Of a DNA stretch of 14,827 bases, positions 1 to 7,721 are shown in pieces. The translations under genes were made by a program, and so were the position numbers. The stretch is from Azonexaceae bacterium. Its GTDB lineage: Bacteria > Pseudomonadota > Gammaproteobacteria > Burkholderiales > Rhodocyclaceae. The notes beneath the pieces were generated by a model. It was given only the letters and a program-made list of their open reading frames with translations, had not been told where the DNA came from and made no database searches. Each line of letters begins with the position of its first letter. Position 1 is the first letter of the stretch. Where the stretch lies: assembly GCA_009469665.1 (NCBI GenBank), contig SSTB01000193.1, positions 1 through 14,827 of the forward strand. The letters run 5' to 3'.

Positions 1-1
1 C

Positions 2-1138
2 TCCGGTCTCGTTGCGGTCACCCAGGACGCTTCCCGGGCGGTGGCCGAATCAGATATCTCCCTCGTCTGTGTCGGAACGCCCTCGGCCTCCAACGGAAGC
101 CAGGACCAGGGAGCGATGCTGCGGCTTGCGCAGCAAGTCGGTCAGGCGATGCGCAGCAAGTCTGCGCCCCATGTCTTCGTCTTCCGTTCGACGCTGGTGC
201 CCGGCACCGTCGAGGACGTGATTCGGCCCATCATCGAGGAAGCTTCCGGCAAGAAGGAGGGTGTCGATTTCTTCTGCTGCTTCCAGCCCGAATTTCTGCG
301 CGAGGGCAGTTCGATCCGCGATTACGACAAGCCTCCCTTCACCATCGTCGGCTGCAACCATGACTATCCGGCCGACCGCCTGCGTTCGCTTTTCGGCCAT
401 CTGCCCTGCGAGTTCTATCGCACCAGCGTGCGCTCAGCCGAAATGGTCAAATACTGCTGCAACAATTTCCACGCCCTCAAGATCACCTTCGCCAATGAAA
501 CCGCCCGCCTTTGCGAGGCGTTGGGCGTCGATCCCTTCGAGGTGATGGATTTGGTCTGTCGCGATACGCAGCTCAACATCTCCAAGGCTTACTTGAAACC
601 CGGTTACGCCTTCGGTGGATCCTGTCTGCCGAAAGACCTGCGGGCAACGCTCTATCTCGGCAAGCAGCGCGACGTCGAATTGCCGATGCACGCGGGGATC
701 ATGTCGTCCAATAAGTTCCATGTCGAGCACGCGCTGAACAAGGTCTTGGCGACCGGTTCCCGCAAGGTCGGTTTCGTCGGTCTTTCGTTCAAGACCGGGA
801 CCGACGACCTGCGGGAATCGCCCCTGGTGACCTTGGCCGAGCAATTGGTCGGGAAGGGCGTCCAGTTGCGCGTCTACGACCCCGAGGTGCATCTTTCGCG
901 TCTTCTGGGTGCCAATCGGCGATTCATCGATCAGCATGTGCCGCACCTTGGCGAATTGATGCGCGAAGAACTTGCGGAAGTGGCGGCGGAATGCGATGTT
1001 CTCGTCGTAGGCCTCGCGACCCGGGAGATTTTTGCCGCCCTGGAGCAGCACGTCACCGATCGGCACTTCGTGCTTGACCTGGTGGGTCTTCCGAACGGAT
1101 CAGCCCTGAAAGGCAAGATCGAGGGCCTTTGCTGGTGA
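2..1138 (+). CDS. Nucleotide-sugar dehydrogenase, AlgD-like (GDP-mannose 6-dehydrogenase family), 5' end missing
   Basis: This enzyme oxidises the C6 hydroxyl of a nucleotide hexose to a carboxylate in two NAD-dependent steps, giving an activated uronic acid for polysaccharide synthesis in the cytoplasm. The reading frame is open from base 2, so the gene begins outside the window. About 378 of an expected ~435 residues are present, and the N-terminal Rossmann nucleotide-binding glycines are lost. Visible family marks are VCVGTPS, a PEFLRE segment, the catalytic-cysteine motif FGGSCLPKD (Cys codon at 623-625), GLSFKTGTDDLRESP and the C-terminal end EGLCW. These match Pseudomonas AlgD (which ends EGICW) better than typical UDP-glucose dehydrogenases, so GDP-mannose is the likeliest substrate (GDP-mannuronate product). 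UDP-glucose cannot be excluded. The stop codon overlaps the next gene's start (GTGA), placing it first in the visible operon. Confidence 0.93.
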   Translation, partial: SGLVAVTQDASRAVAESDISLVCVGTPSASNGSQDQGAMLRLAQQVGQAMRSKSAPHVFVFRSTLVPGTVEDVIRPIIEEASGKKEGVDFFCCFQPEFLREGSSIRDYDKPPFTIVGCNHDYPADRLRSLFGHLPCEFYRTSVRSAEMVKYCCNNFHALKITFANETARLCEALGVDPFEVMDLVCRDTQLNISKAYLKPGYAFGGSCLPKDLRATLYLGKQRDVELPMHAGIMSSNKFHVEHALNKVLATGSRKVGFVGLSFKTGTDDLRESPLVTLAEQLVGKGVQLRVYDPEVHLSRLLGANRRFIDQHVPHLGELMREELAEVAAECDVLVVGLATREIFAALEQHVTDRHFVLDLVGLPNGSALKGKIEGLCW

Positions 1139-3273
1139 GAAACGATCTCGCCGGGCGCCGGATGGCCCGCCTATTGGCGTGGGATCTCGGCTTGCTGGCG
1201 GCGCTGCTGGTCTGGGTTGTGGCCCAGGCCATTCCAAGCAGCGAGGCGGTTCGACTGCGGAATGCCCTGCTCTATCAAGGGGTTGTTTCCGTCTCGGCCT
1301 TGGACTGGTCTCCGGCGGCTCCCCCGGCGGATTATCTTCAGGACGGTGCTCCACCGCCGGAGCCCCTCGTCAGTTATTCCGGATCGGAGACCTTGAGTCG
1401 CGTTTCCGGCAACTGGAAGAAGGCGGGGCTGATTGCCGAGCACCTGCAGGCCAGGCTTTCCGACCGAGGGCCGATCATGGCCGGGTTGGAGGAAACCTAC
1501 AGGCGCATCGTCGAGGAGGGCGCGGGCTACTGCGGCGATTTCGCGGATGTCTTCGCCGCCTTGGCGACCGCTGCAGGAATTCCCAACCGTCGCTGGAGCT
1601 TTTCCTTCGACGGTTACGGAGGCCATGGCCATATCTTCAATGAGGTATGGGATGATCAGGCGGGGCGCTGGCGGGCGATCGACGTCTTCAACAACTATCT
1701 CTTTCTCGATGCCGAGAGCGGAGAGCCGCTCTCGGCCCTCGAGTTCCGTGCGGCGCTACGCGGCGAGCGGCAGGCAGCGCGGATCGCGGTCCTCAATCCC
1801 GCGGCGCGGCCGGGATATGCCGTCCCGGAAAAGGCGGAAGACTACTATCGCCGCGGCTCCGCCCAGTGGTACTTGTTCTGGGGCAACAATGTCGGAACGG
1901 TGGATGCCAGTCCCATCGTTCGGGCTGCGGGTCATCTCTCCCGCCATCTCGAGCAATTGGCTGCCATCGCCGTCGGCATCCATCCGGGAATTCGCCTGGT
2001 GGAGACGGCCGGTAGTGAAGAGAGTCAACGTGCCCTGGCCGAATTGGGCAATCGGCTGAGGCTGGCTGCGCTGGCCGCGGGCGTCCTCGTCGTCGTCGCC
2101 CTGGGGCTCTCCTGGCGCCTTTGGTCGCGGGGGGCGAAGCGCGATGCGGAGGCGATCCGGCAGGGCGCAGCGGCCCTCCCCCGGGTTGTCGTCGTCGGGC
2201 CTTTGCCCCCGCCTTCCGGAGGCATGGCGAACCAGTGCCGGCAGCTGGTTCGGCTGCTCACGAACGAGGGCGTGCCCGTCGAACTGGTGCAGACAAACGC
2301 ACCCTACCGCCCGGCCTGGGCCGGCAGGATTCCGTTGCTTCGGGCCGGCTTTCGGTTGCTGCCCTACCTTTTTTCCCTCTGGCGGGCCGCCGGCCGCAAT
2401 CAGGTATTCCACATCTTCGCCAATTCCGGCTGGGCTTGGCATCTGTGCGCTGCGCCGGCGATCGTGATTGCCCATCTGCGGGGAAGGTCGGTGATCGTGA
2501 ACTATCGAGGCGGGCAGGCCGACGAATTCCTCGCCTCGCGGCCACCTTTTGCGGTCTCCCTCTTGCGCTCGGCCGAAGCGTTGATCACCCCGTCAGGCTT
2601 CCTGAAGGACGTTTTCTCCAAGTATCACCTTCAGGCTTCGATCATTTCCAACATTATCGATCTGAATCGTTTCAGCCCGCGGCCTTGGGCGGGAGAGATC
2701 GGCGCGCCCCACTGCATCGTGACCCGCAACCTGGAACCAATCTACGACATCCCCACCGCGATCCGGGCGTATGCTCTCGTGCGTAAGCGCTGGCCCGCAG
2801 CGACCTTGACCATTGCCGGTACGGGTCCGGACCTGGCCTCCTGCGAGCGCCTGGTCGGCGAACTCGGGATCTCCGATGGAGTCAGCTTCGTCGGCAGAAT
2901 CGACAATGACAACATGGCTGCCCTCTACGCGAGTGCCGATGTGGCGATCAATCCGAGTACGGTCGATAACATGCCGATTTCCATCCTCGAGGCTTACGCC
3001 AGCGGGGTTCCCGTGGTCAGTACCGATGTCGGCGGAATTCCCTATATTGCCTTCCACGAAAAGACGGCGCTCCTGGTCCCGCCCGGGCAGCCCGAAGCCA
3101 TGGCGGTTGCCATCGGACGTCTCATTGCGGACCGTCCCTTCGCCCAGCGCTTGGTGAATGGGGGCTTGGCGGAGGCCAGGCGGTACGCCTGGTCGGAGAT
3201 TCGCGAACGGTGGCTGGCGGTCTATCGCCGCGTCGCGGTGCCGATGGGTACGGTCGAGGAGGGGCTGGCATGA
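1135..3273 (+). CDS. Two-domain membrane protein: transglutaminase-like domain fused to GT4 glycosyltransferase
   Basis: One continuous frame of 712 residues carries two unrelated domains. Residues ~13-33 form a first membrane helix. Residues ~100-200 hold a transglutaminase-like fold with the Cys-His-Asp triad visible as GYCGDF (Cys133), HIFNEVW (His166) and WRAIDVF (Asp183). A second membrane helix lies at ~308-330. From ~349 to the end is a retaining GT4 glycosyltransferase: GPLPPPSGGMANQ loop, AGTGPDL in the nucleotide-binding half, and DNMPISILEA, the E-x7-E motif with Asp first. Topology implies a periplasmic peptidase/acyl-transferase-like domain tethered to a cytoplasmic glycosyltransferase. 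I chose GTG at 1135, which overlaps the upstream stop and has GAGGG about 10 nt upstream. TTG at 1129 or ATG at 1162 are possible. The next gene overlaps by ATGA. Donor and acceptor sugars, and what the transglutaminase-like part acts on, cannot be told from sequence. Confidence 0.88.
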   Translation: MRNDLAGRRMARLLAWDLGLLAALLVWVVAQAIPSSEAVRLRNALLYQGVVSVSALDWSPAAPPADYLQDGAPPPEPLVSYSGSETLSRVSGNWKKAGLIAEHLQARLSDRGPIMAGLEETYRRIVEEGAGYCGDFADVFAALATAAGIPNRRWSFSFDGYGGHGHIFNEVWDDQAGRWRAIDVFNNYLFLDAESGEPLSALEFRAALRGERQAARIAVLNPAARPGYAVPEKAEDYYRRGSAQWYLFWGNNVGTVDASPIVRAAGHLSRHLEQLAAIAVGIHPGIRLVETAGSEESQRALAELGNRLRLAALAAGVLVVVALGLSWRLWSRGAKRDAEAIRQGAAALPRVVVVGPLPPPSGGMANQCRQLVRLLTNEGVPVELVQTNAPYRPAWAGRIPLLRAGFRLLPYLFSLWRAAGRNQVFHIFANSGWAWHLCAAPAIVIAHLRGRSVIVNYRGGQADEFLASRPPFAVSLLRSAEALITPSGFLKDVFSKYHLQASIISNIIDLNRFSPRPWAGEIGAPHCIVTRNLEPIYDIPTAIRAYALVRKRWPAATLTIAGTGPDLASCERLVGELGISDGVSFVGRIDNDNMAALYASADVAINPSTVDNMPISILEAYASGVPVVSTDVGGIPYIAFHEKTALLVPPGQPEAMAVAIGRLIADRPFAQRLVNGGLAEARRYAWSEIRERWLAVYRRVAVPMGTVEEGLA

Positions 3274-4631
3274 GTCTTTATACGGCCCTGTGCGCCAACG
3301 TGATCTTTCCCCTGCACGAACGCCTGAAGCACCACGACTCGGTGGCAGTTCGCCGAAGACTGGAGCAACAGGAGCGTCTGCCGCCCGGATTTCTTGATGC
3401 CTGGCGGGTCGGCCGCCTTCGTGAGTTCTTGGTCAGCATCGGAAAAACCGTTCCCTACTATCGCGACCTGTTTGCGCAGTTGCGATTCAACCCCGCCGGT
3501 GTCACCAGCGTCGCCGATCTGCAACGCCTTCCGCTGACCGACAAGCCGACGATGCGCAAGGCGGGCGAAGCGCTCAAGGCGGACGGTGCCCTGGCCCTCA
3601 GCCGCTACAACACCGGCGGGTCCTCAGGAGAGCCGCTCATCTTCTACATCGGCAAGGGTCGCAAGAGCCACGATGTGGGGGCCAAGTGGCGAGTAACACG
3701 CTGGTGGGGTGTGGACATCGGCGATCCGGAAATGGTGGTCTGGGGAAGTCCGATCGAACTCGGCGCCCAGGATCGTGTACGCCAAGTACGCGATCGTCTG
3801 TTGCGCACTGAACTGTTGCCTGCCTTCGAGATGTCGGAGGCCAATCTCGACCGCTACGTGGCCCGGATACGCCAATGCCGGCCCCGCATGCTCTTCGGTT
3901 ACCCGTCTTCCCTTTCCCTGATCGCCAATCATGCCCGGAACCGGGGGCAGCGCATGGATGATCTTGGGATCAGGGTTGCCTTCGTGACCAGCGAGCGGCT
4001 CTACGATGAGCAGCGGGCCACCATAGGCTCGGTCTTCGGCTGTCCGGTCGCCAACGGCTACGGCGCCCGCGATGCCGGCTTCATTGCCCATGAGTGTCCG
4101 GCGGGCGGGATGCACCTCCAGGCCGAAGACATCATCGTCGAAATCGTCGATTCGGAGGGACGGGTCCTGCCCGCCGGAGAAGCCGGCGAAATCGTGGTCA
4201 CCCACACCGCGACCAAGGATTTTCCCTTTGTCCGCTACCGGACCGGCGACGTGGCCATTCTCTCGCCAGACCCCTGCCGGTGCGGAAGAACGCTTCCCCT
4301 CATCAAGGAAATCCAGGGGCGTACGACGGACTTCGTTGTGGCCGCCGACGGGACGATCATGCATGGTCTGGCGCTCATCTATACCGCCCGCGACATACCG
4401 GGAATCGAACGCTTCAAGATCATTCAGCACAGCCGGACCCGGACCGAGATCCTGGTCGTGGCGCGCCCGCCCTACGGGCCCGATGCCGAAGCCAGACTGA
4501 TTCGCGACTATAAGGCTCGCCTGGGAGGTTCGGTCGAGATCGTCGTGACCCAGGTGGACGAAATTCCCCCGGAAAAATCAGGGAAATTCCGATACGTGGT
4601 CAGCCACGCTGCCAACCCGGTTGGAGCTTAA
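3270..4631 (+). CDS. CapK/PaaK-like adenylate-forming enzyme (phenylacetate-CoA ligase family)
   Basis: This 453-residue protein belongs to the ANL adenylating superfamily, which activates a carboxylate as an acyl-AMP before passing it to CoA or another acceptor. Visible motifs are the phosphate-binding loop TGGSSGEP (115-122), the adenine-pocket region GYGARDAG (263-270), YRTGD (323-327), a CRCGR pair of cysteines (336-340) as in PaaK enzymes, and a C-terminal PPEKSGKFR with candidate catalytic lysines 436 and 439. Relatives lie in capsule and exopolysaccharide clusters (CapK), where their substrates are mostly unknown. In this setting it more likely activates a polysaccharide substituent than phenylacetate (inference). 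The ATG at 3270 overlaps the upstream stop (ATGA) and follows a good GAGGAGGGG ribosome site, so I prefer it to an upstream in-frame start at 3210. Confidence 0.88.
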   Translation: MSLYTALCANVIFPLHERLKHHDSVAVRRRLEQQERLPPGFLDAWRVGRLREFLVSIGKTVPYYRDLFAQLRFNPAGVTSVADLQRLPLTDKPTMRKAGEALKADGALALSRYNTGGSSGEPLIFYIGKGRKSHDVGAKWRVTRWWGVDIGDPEMVVWGSPIELGAQDRVRQVRDRLLRTELLPAFEMSEANLDRYVARIRQCRPRMLFGYPSSLSLIANHARNRGQRMDDLGIRVAFVTSERLYDEQRATIGSVFGCPVANGYGARDAGFIAHECPAGGMHLQAEDIIVEIVDSEGRVLPAGEAGEIVVTHTATKDFPFVRYRTGDVAILSPDPCRCGRTLPLIKEIQGRTTDFVVAADGTIMHGLALIYTARDIPGIERFKIIQHSRTRTEILVVARPPYGPDAEARLIRDYKARLGGSVEIVVTQVDEIPPEKSGKFRYVVSHAANPVGA

Positions 4632-4640
4632 GGGGCGGCC

Positions 4641-5990
4641 ATGCGCGATATTCTCGTTACGGCGATCATCTTCGGGCTGGTTCCCTTCGTCCTGCGCAGC
4701 CCGCGCCTGGGCGCCTATGTCTGGGTCTGGCTGGCGATGATGATTCCCCACCGCATGGCGTACGGGTTCGCACGCACCATGCCCTTCTCCCACGTCATCG
4801 CGCTTTCGCTTCTCATCGGTTTCCTCTTCTCGAAGGAGCGCAGACCTTTCCCGGTCAATAGCATTACCGTCATTCAGCTGCTTTTTGTCTGCTGGATGAC
4901 GGTCACCTCATTTTTCGCCATCAACAGCCAGGATATTGTGATCGATCGCTGGTTGATGGTTTTCAAGATCCATTTGATGCTGATGGTCACCTTCATGTTG
5001 ATCCGTGAGCGCAAGTACATCGAATACCTCATCTGGATCATGGTGGTCTCGGTTGGCTTCTACGGGGTCAAGGGCGGAATCTGGACCGTGCTGACCGGGG
5101 GTGGCGGACGGGTCTGGGGCCCTTCCGGCGGGGTCATCATGGGCAACAACGAATTGGGCCTTGCGCTGACGATGCTCGTTCCCTTGCTCTATTACCTCCT
5201 CAAGACAGCCGATCACCGCTGGGTACGGATCGGTCTCGCCGCGAGCGGCGTGTGCATCTGTTTTGCCATCCTCGGCACCCAGTCCCGGGGAGCTCTTTTG
5301 GCCCTGGTTACCATGGCGCTGGTGCTGTCGCTCAAGGGCGGACATCCCATCCGCGGTACCCTGATCATCGCCGCGGTGCTGGCGGTGGCGATTACGTTCA
5401 TGCCCGATACCTGGACTGGGCGCATGTCGACGATCCAGTCCTACGAGCATGATGGCTCGGCGATGTCCCGCATCTATACCTGGAAGACACTCTGGAATCT
5501 TGCGCTCGACCGGCCTTTCGTCGGCGCCGGTTTTGCCACCGACAACATCCGGGTTTTTTCCAAGTATGCGCCGCTTGAAGGATTCGAGAATTTTTACGGC
5601 CATGCCGTCTTCGTGGCCCACAGCATCTATTTTCAGGCCCTGGGCGAACACGGATTTCCGGGACTCTTCTTGTATGTGATGCTGGGCGTGGCGACTTGGC
5701 GCAAGGCCGGGAAGATTGCCCGGGTAACCAAGGAAGATCCCGAATTCATGACCTGGGTGCCTCTCCTGATGCGCATGATACAAGTGAGTCTCGCCGGATT
5801 TGCGGTCGGCGGCGCCTTTCTGACACTGGTGCATTTCGATCTGCCCTACTACATCGCGGGCATCGTCGTGCTCGTGGATGCGACCTTGCGGGAACGGCAG
5901 AAACTTGCCGAGCCCGCGCAGCCTCAGGCGCGGGCGCCACGAAGCGCACCCAGACCCCTCCAATTGACCACTCCTTCACGACAATCATGA
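4641..5990 (+). CDS. Polytopic O-antigen ligase-like protein, exosortase A-associated type
   Basis: A 449-residue inner-membrane protein with about ten hydrophobic segments and a long periplasmic loop. It resembles the Wzy_C/WaaL superfamily and, by its N-terminal region (IIFGLVPFVLRSPRLG, with MMIPHRMAYG following) and overall length, the 'putative O-glycosylation ligase, exosortase A-associated' group. Such proteins transfer or polymerise undecaprenyl-linked glycans in the periplasm. Probable functional residues are Arg in GTQSRGA (~215) and His in VAHSIYFQALGEHG (~327), matching the conserved histidine and downstream glycine region of O-antigen ligases. The last ~30 residues are Pro/Ala/Gln-rich and look disordered. 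The ATG at 4641 follows AAGGGGCGG, a good ribosome site. The stop overlaps the methyltransferase start (ATGA). Whether the acceptor is protein, lipid or another repeat unit is unknown. Confidence 0.87.
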   Translation: MRDILVTAIIFGLVPFVLRSPRLGAYVWVWLAMMIPHRMAYGFARTMPFSHVIALSLLIGFLFSKERRPFPVNSITVIQLLFVCWMTVTSFFAINSQDIVIDRWLMVFKIHLMLMVTFMLIRERKYIEYLIWIMVVSVGFYGVKGGIWTVLTGGGGRVWGPSGGVIMGNNELGLALTMLVPLLYYLLKTADHRWVRIGLAASGVCICFAILGTQSRGALLALVTMALVLSLKGGHPIRGTLIIAAVLAVAITFMPDTWTGRMSTIQSYEHDGSAMSRIYTWKTLWNLALDRPFVGAGFATDNIRVFSKYAPLEGFENFYGHAVFVAHSIYFQALGEHGFPGLFLYVMLGVATWRKAGKIARVTKEDPEFMTWVPLLMRMIQVSLAGFAVGGAFLTLVHFDLPYYIAGIVVLVDATLRERQKLAEPAQPQARAPRSAPRPLQLTTPSRQS

Positions 5991-6697
5991 CGGCGCTTGC
6001 GGAAAAACTGCTGCGGAAGTATTACCGAGACTCGGAGCACCCCTATAGTCTGTTCGAGGAGCGGGTGGGGCAATTGCTGCGCCCTGACTCCGTCCTGCTG
6101 GATGCGGGCTGCGGACGCACCGTCCCCGTTTTGCGGAAATTCCAGGGCCGCGCGGCGCGCTTGATCGGCGTGGAATTGGTCGATTTCACCGATGTGCCTC
6201 CCGGAATCGAGACGCACAATTCGGATCTGGCGCGATTGCCTCTGGCCGATGCCAGCGTGGATCTGATCATGTCGCGAAGCGTCTTTGAGCACCTGATCGA
6301 TCCGGATTCTGTCTACCGGGAATTTTCGCGGGTGCTCAAGCCGGGAGGAAGGCTCGTTTTCCTCACTGCCAATCTATGGGACTACGGGACCATCGTCGCC
6401 CGCCTCGTGCCCAACCGCTTTCACGCCTCGATCGTCAAAGCCGTCGAAGGGCGAGCCGAGGAGGATACTTTTCCGACCGCCTACAAGACCAACACCCGGG
6501 GTGACGTCGATCGGCTCGCGGCCCGGGCCGGACTTGGCGTGGAGGCGTTCGAATACCTCAATCAATACCCCAACTACCTGATGTTCAACGGTGCCTTGTT
6601 CTATCTCGGGGTCGGTTACGAGCGCCTGACCAGCCGCTTCGACTGCCTCCGCTTCCTGCGTGGGTGGATTCTCGTCACACTGCGCAAGGCCGCCTAG
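5987..6697 (+). CDS. Class I SAM-dependent methyltransferase
   Basis: A 236-residue cytoplasmic enzyme with a Rossmann methyltransferase core. Motif I is LLDAGCGRTVPVL (~37-49), followed by an acidic ribose-binding position in GVELVD, then LPLADASVDLIMSRSVFEHL (motif IV region, ~85-103) and LKPGGRLVFLT (~117-127). This pattern is the Methyltransf_11/25 type often found in exopolysaccharide loci, where it methylates a sugar or a terminal group. The substrate cannot be inferred. The ATG at 5987 overlaps the ligase stop (ATGA). No clear Shine-Dalgarno precedes it, so initiation probably depends on coupling. The frame stays open upstream to 5696, but that stretch overlaps the ligase and reads as unrelated arginine-rich sequence. 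The deacetylase start lies 1 nt after this gene's stop. Confidence 0.87.
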   Translation: MTALAEKLLRKYYRDSEHPYSLFEERVGQLLRPDSVLLDAGCGRTVPVLRKFQGRAARLIGVELVDFTDVPPGIETHNSDLARLPLADASVDLIMSRSVFEHLIDPDSVYREFSRVLKPGGRLVFLTANLWDYGTIVARLVPNRFHASIVKAVEGRAEEDTFPTAYKTNTRGDVDRLAARAGLGVEAFEYLNQYPNYLMFNGALFYLGVGYERLTSRFDCLRFLRGWILVTLRKAA

Positions 6698-6698
6698 C

Positions 6699-7673
6699 AT
6701 GGCGCTGTCTGCGCTGGCCCGCGGTGCTTTCTCGGTTCATGGGTTGGCCGCTGGGTCTGTCCTGTCCACCCTGATTTTTCATCGGGTGCATCCCGCGGCT
6801 GATCCGCTCTTCCCCGGTGAGCCGGATGCCGAACGGTTTACGCGCCTGATGGAATTCGTCGCCTCGACCTTTCGCGTGATGACCTTGGGCGATGCCTTGC
6901 GTGCCCTGGAAGGCGGCACTCTGCCGACCCGGGCCTTGGTGATCACTTTCGACGACGGCTACGCCGATAACGCCGAGATCGCCATGCCCATCATGAGGAA
7001 AGTCGGCGTACCGGGAACCTTCTTCGTATCGACCGGATTCCTCGATGGTGGGCGGATGTGGAACGACACGGTGATCGAGTGCATCCGCCTGTGCGCCTTG
7101 ACCGAGCTTCATCTTGAAATCCCGGGCTGTGGGCGCATCTCTCTGCGAACCGCGGAGGAGAAGAAGAAGGCGATCGATCTCATCCTCCCGAAGTTGAAGT
7201 ATCTGGGGCTCGAGGAGCGCGAGGCGGCCATCGGGCTATTGCAGCGGGCGGCCCAAGTCGAGCGGCTTCCAGACAATCTGATGATGACTTCCGCCCAGGT
7301 GCGAAGCCTGCACGAATCCGGCATGGAAATTGGCGCCCACACGGTCAGGCACCCGATCCTGGCCAGCGTTCCGGTGGAAGTCGCCGAGCAGGAAATTCGC
7401 GATGGGCGTGCGCGCTTGCAGGAGATCGTGGGACAGGCCGTCGATGTCTTCGCCTATCCCAATGGTAAGCCCGGGCGCGATTACCGGGCCGAGCATGTCG
7501 AAATCGTTCGTCGCCTCGGCTTCCGAGGGGCGGTGACGACGGCGCCAGGAGTTGCCGCCGCCGGCGACGATGTCTTTCAGATTCCCCGCTACACCCCTTG
7601 GGCGAGTTCGCTTGGCGCCTGGTCGGCCAGGCTCTTCGATAATCTGAGGGTGCGGGATTTCGCCAGGGTTTGA
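6699..7673 (+). CDS. Polysaccharide deacetylase (NodB/CE4 domain)
   Basis: A 324-residue protein of carbohydrate esterase family 4, which removes N- or O-acetyl groups from sugars with a metal ion. The signature is TFDDGYADN (83-91, metal/catalytic aspartates 85-86), the second motif HTVRH (metal histidines 214 and 218) and FAYPNGKPG (~251-259). A ~120-residue insertion separates motifs 1 and 2. It is Lys/Glu-rich in places, as in several exopolysaccharide-cluster deacetylases. No signal peptide or convincing membrane helix is visible, so a cytoplasmic or membrane-peripheral role on a lipid-linked precursor is plausible. The ATG at 6699 starts one base after the methyltransferase stop. An upstream in-frame start at 6660 would overlap that gene and adds unrelated sequence. 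It could supply free amines for later acylation or amide formation (inference). Confidence 0.88.
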   Translation: MALSALARGAFSVHGLAAGSVLSTLIFHRVHPAADPLFPGEPDAERFTRLMEFVASTFRVMTLGDALRALEGGTLPTRALVITFDDGYADNAEIAMPIMRKVGVPGTFFVSTGFLDGGRMWNDTVIECIRLCALTELHLEIPGCGRISLRTAEEKKKAIDLILPKLKYLGLEEREAAIGLLQRAAQVERLPDNLMMTSAQVRSLHESGMEIGAHTVRHPILASVPVEVAEQEIRDGRARLQEIVGQAVDVFAYPNGKPGRDYRAEHVEIVRRLGFRGAVTTAPGVAAAGDDVFQIPRYTPWASSLGAWSARLFDNLRVRDFARV

Positions 7674-7721
7674 GGCGGATAGTCCGGGGCGCACGCCCGG
7701 GCAGAGCCACGAAACAAGAGC

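Noticed and set aside
2..1138. A complete alginate biosynthesis operon
   Set aside because: Only AlgD-like and AlgI-like proteins with a distant SGNH partner are present. The downstream order and a Wzx flippase and ligase differ from the alginate synthase pathway.
4908..5963. Long open frame of 351 codons on the minus strand inside the ligase gene
   Set aside because: Antisense shadow in GC-rich DNA. The product is His/Gln/Arg/Asp-rich with no recognisable fold, while the plus-strand frame has clear membrane helices and ligase motifs.
7680..7700. Short GC hairpin (CCGGG...CCCGG) in the 48-nt gap before the MBOAT gene
   Set aside because: The stem is only about five to six pairs with a bulge and has no T-tract; this is common by chance at this GC content.
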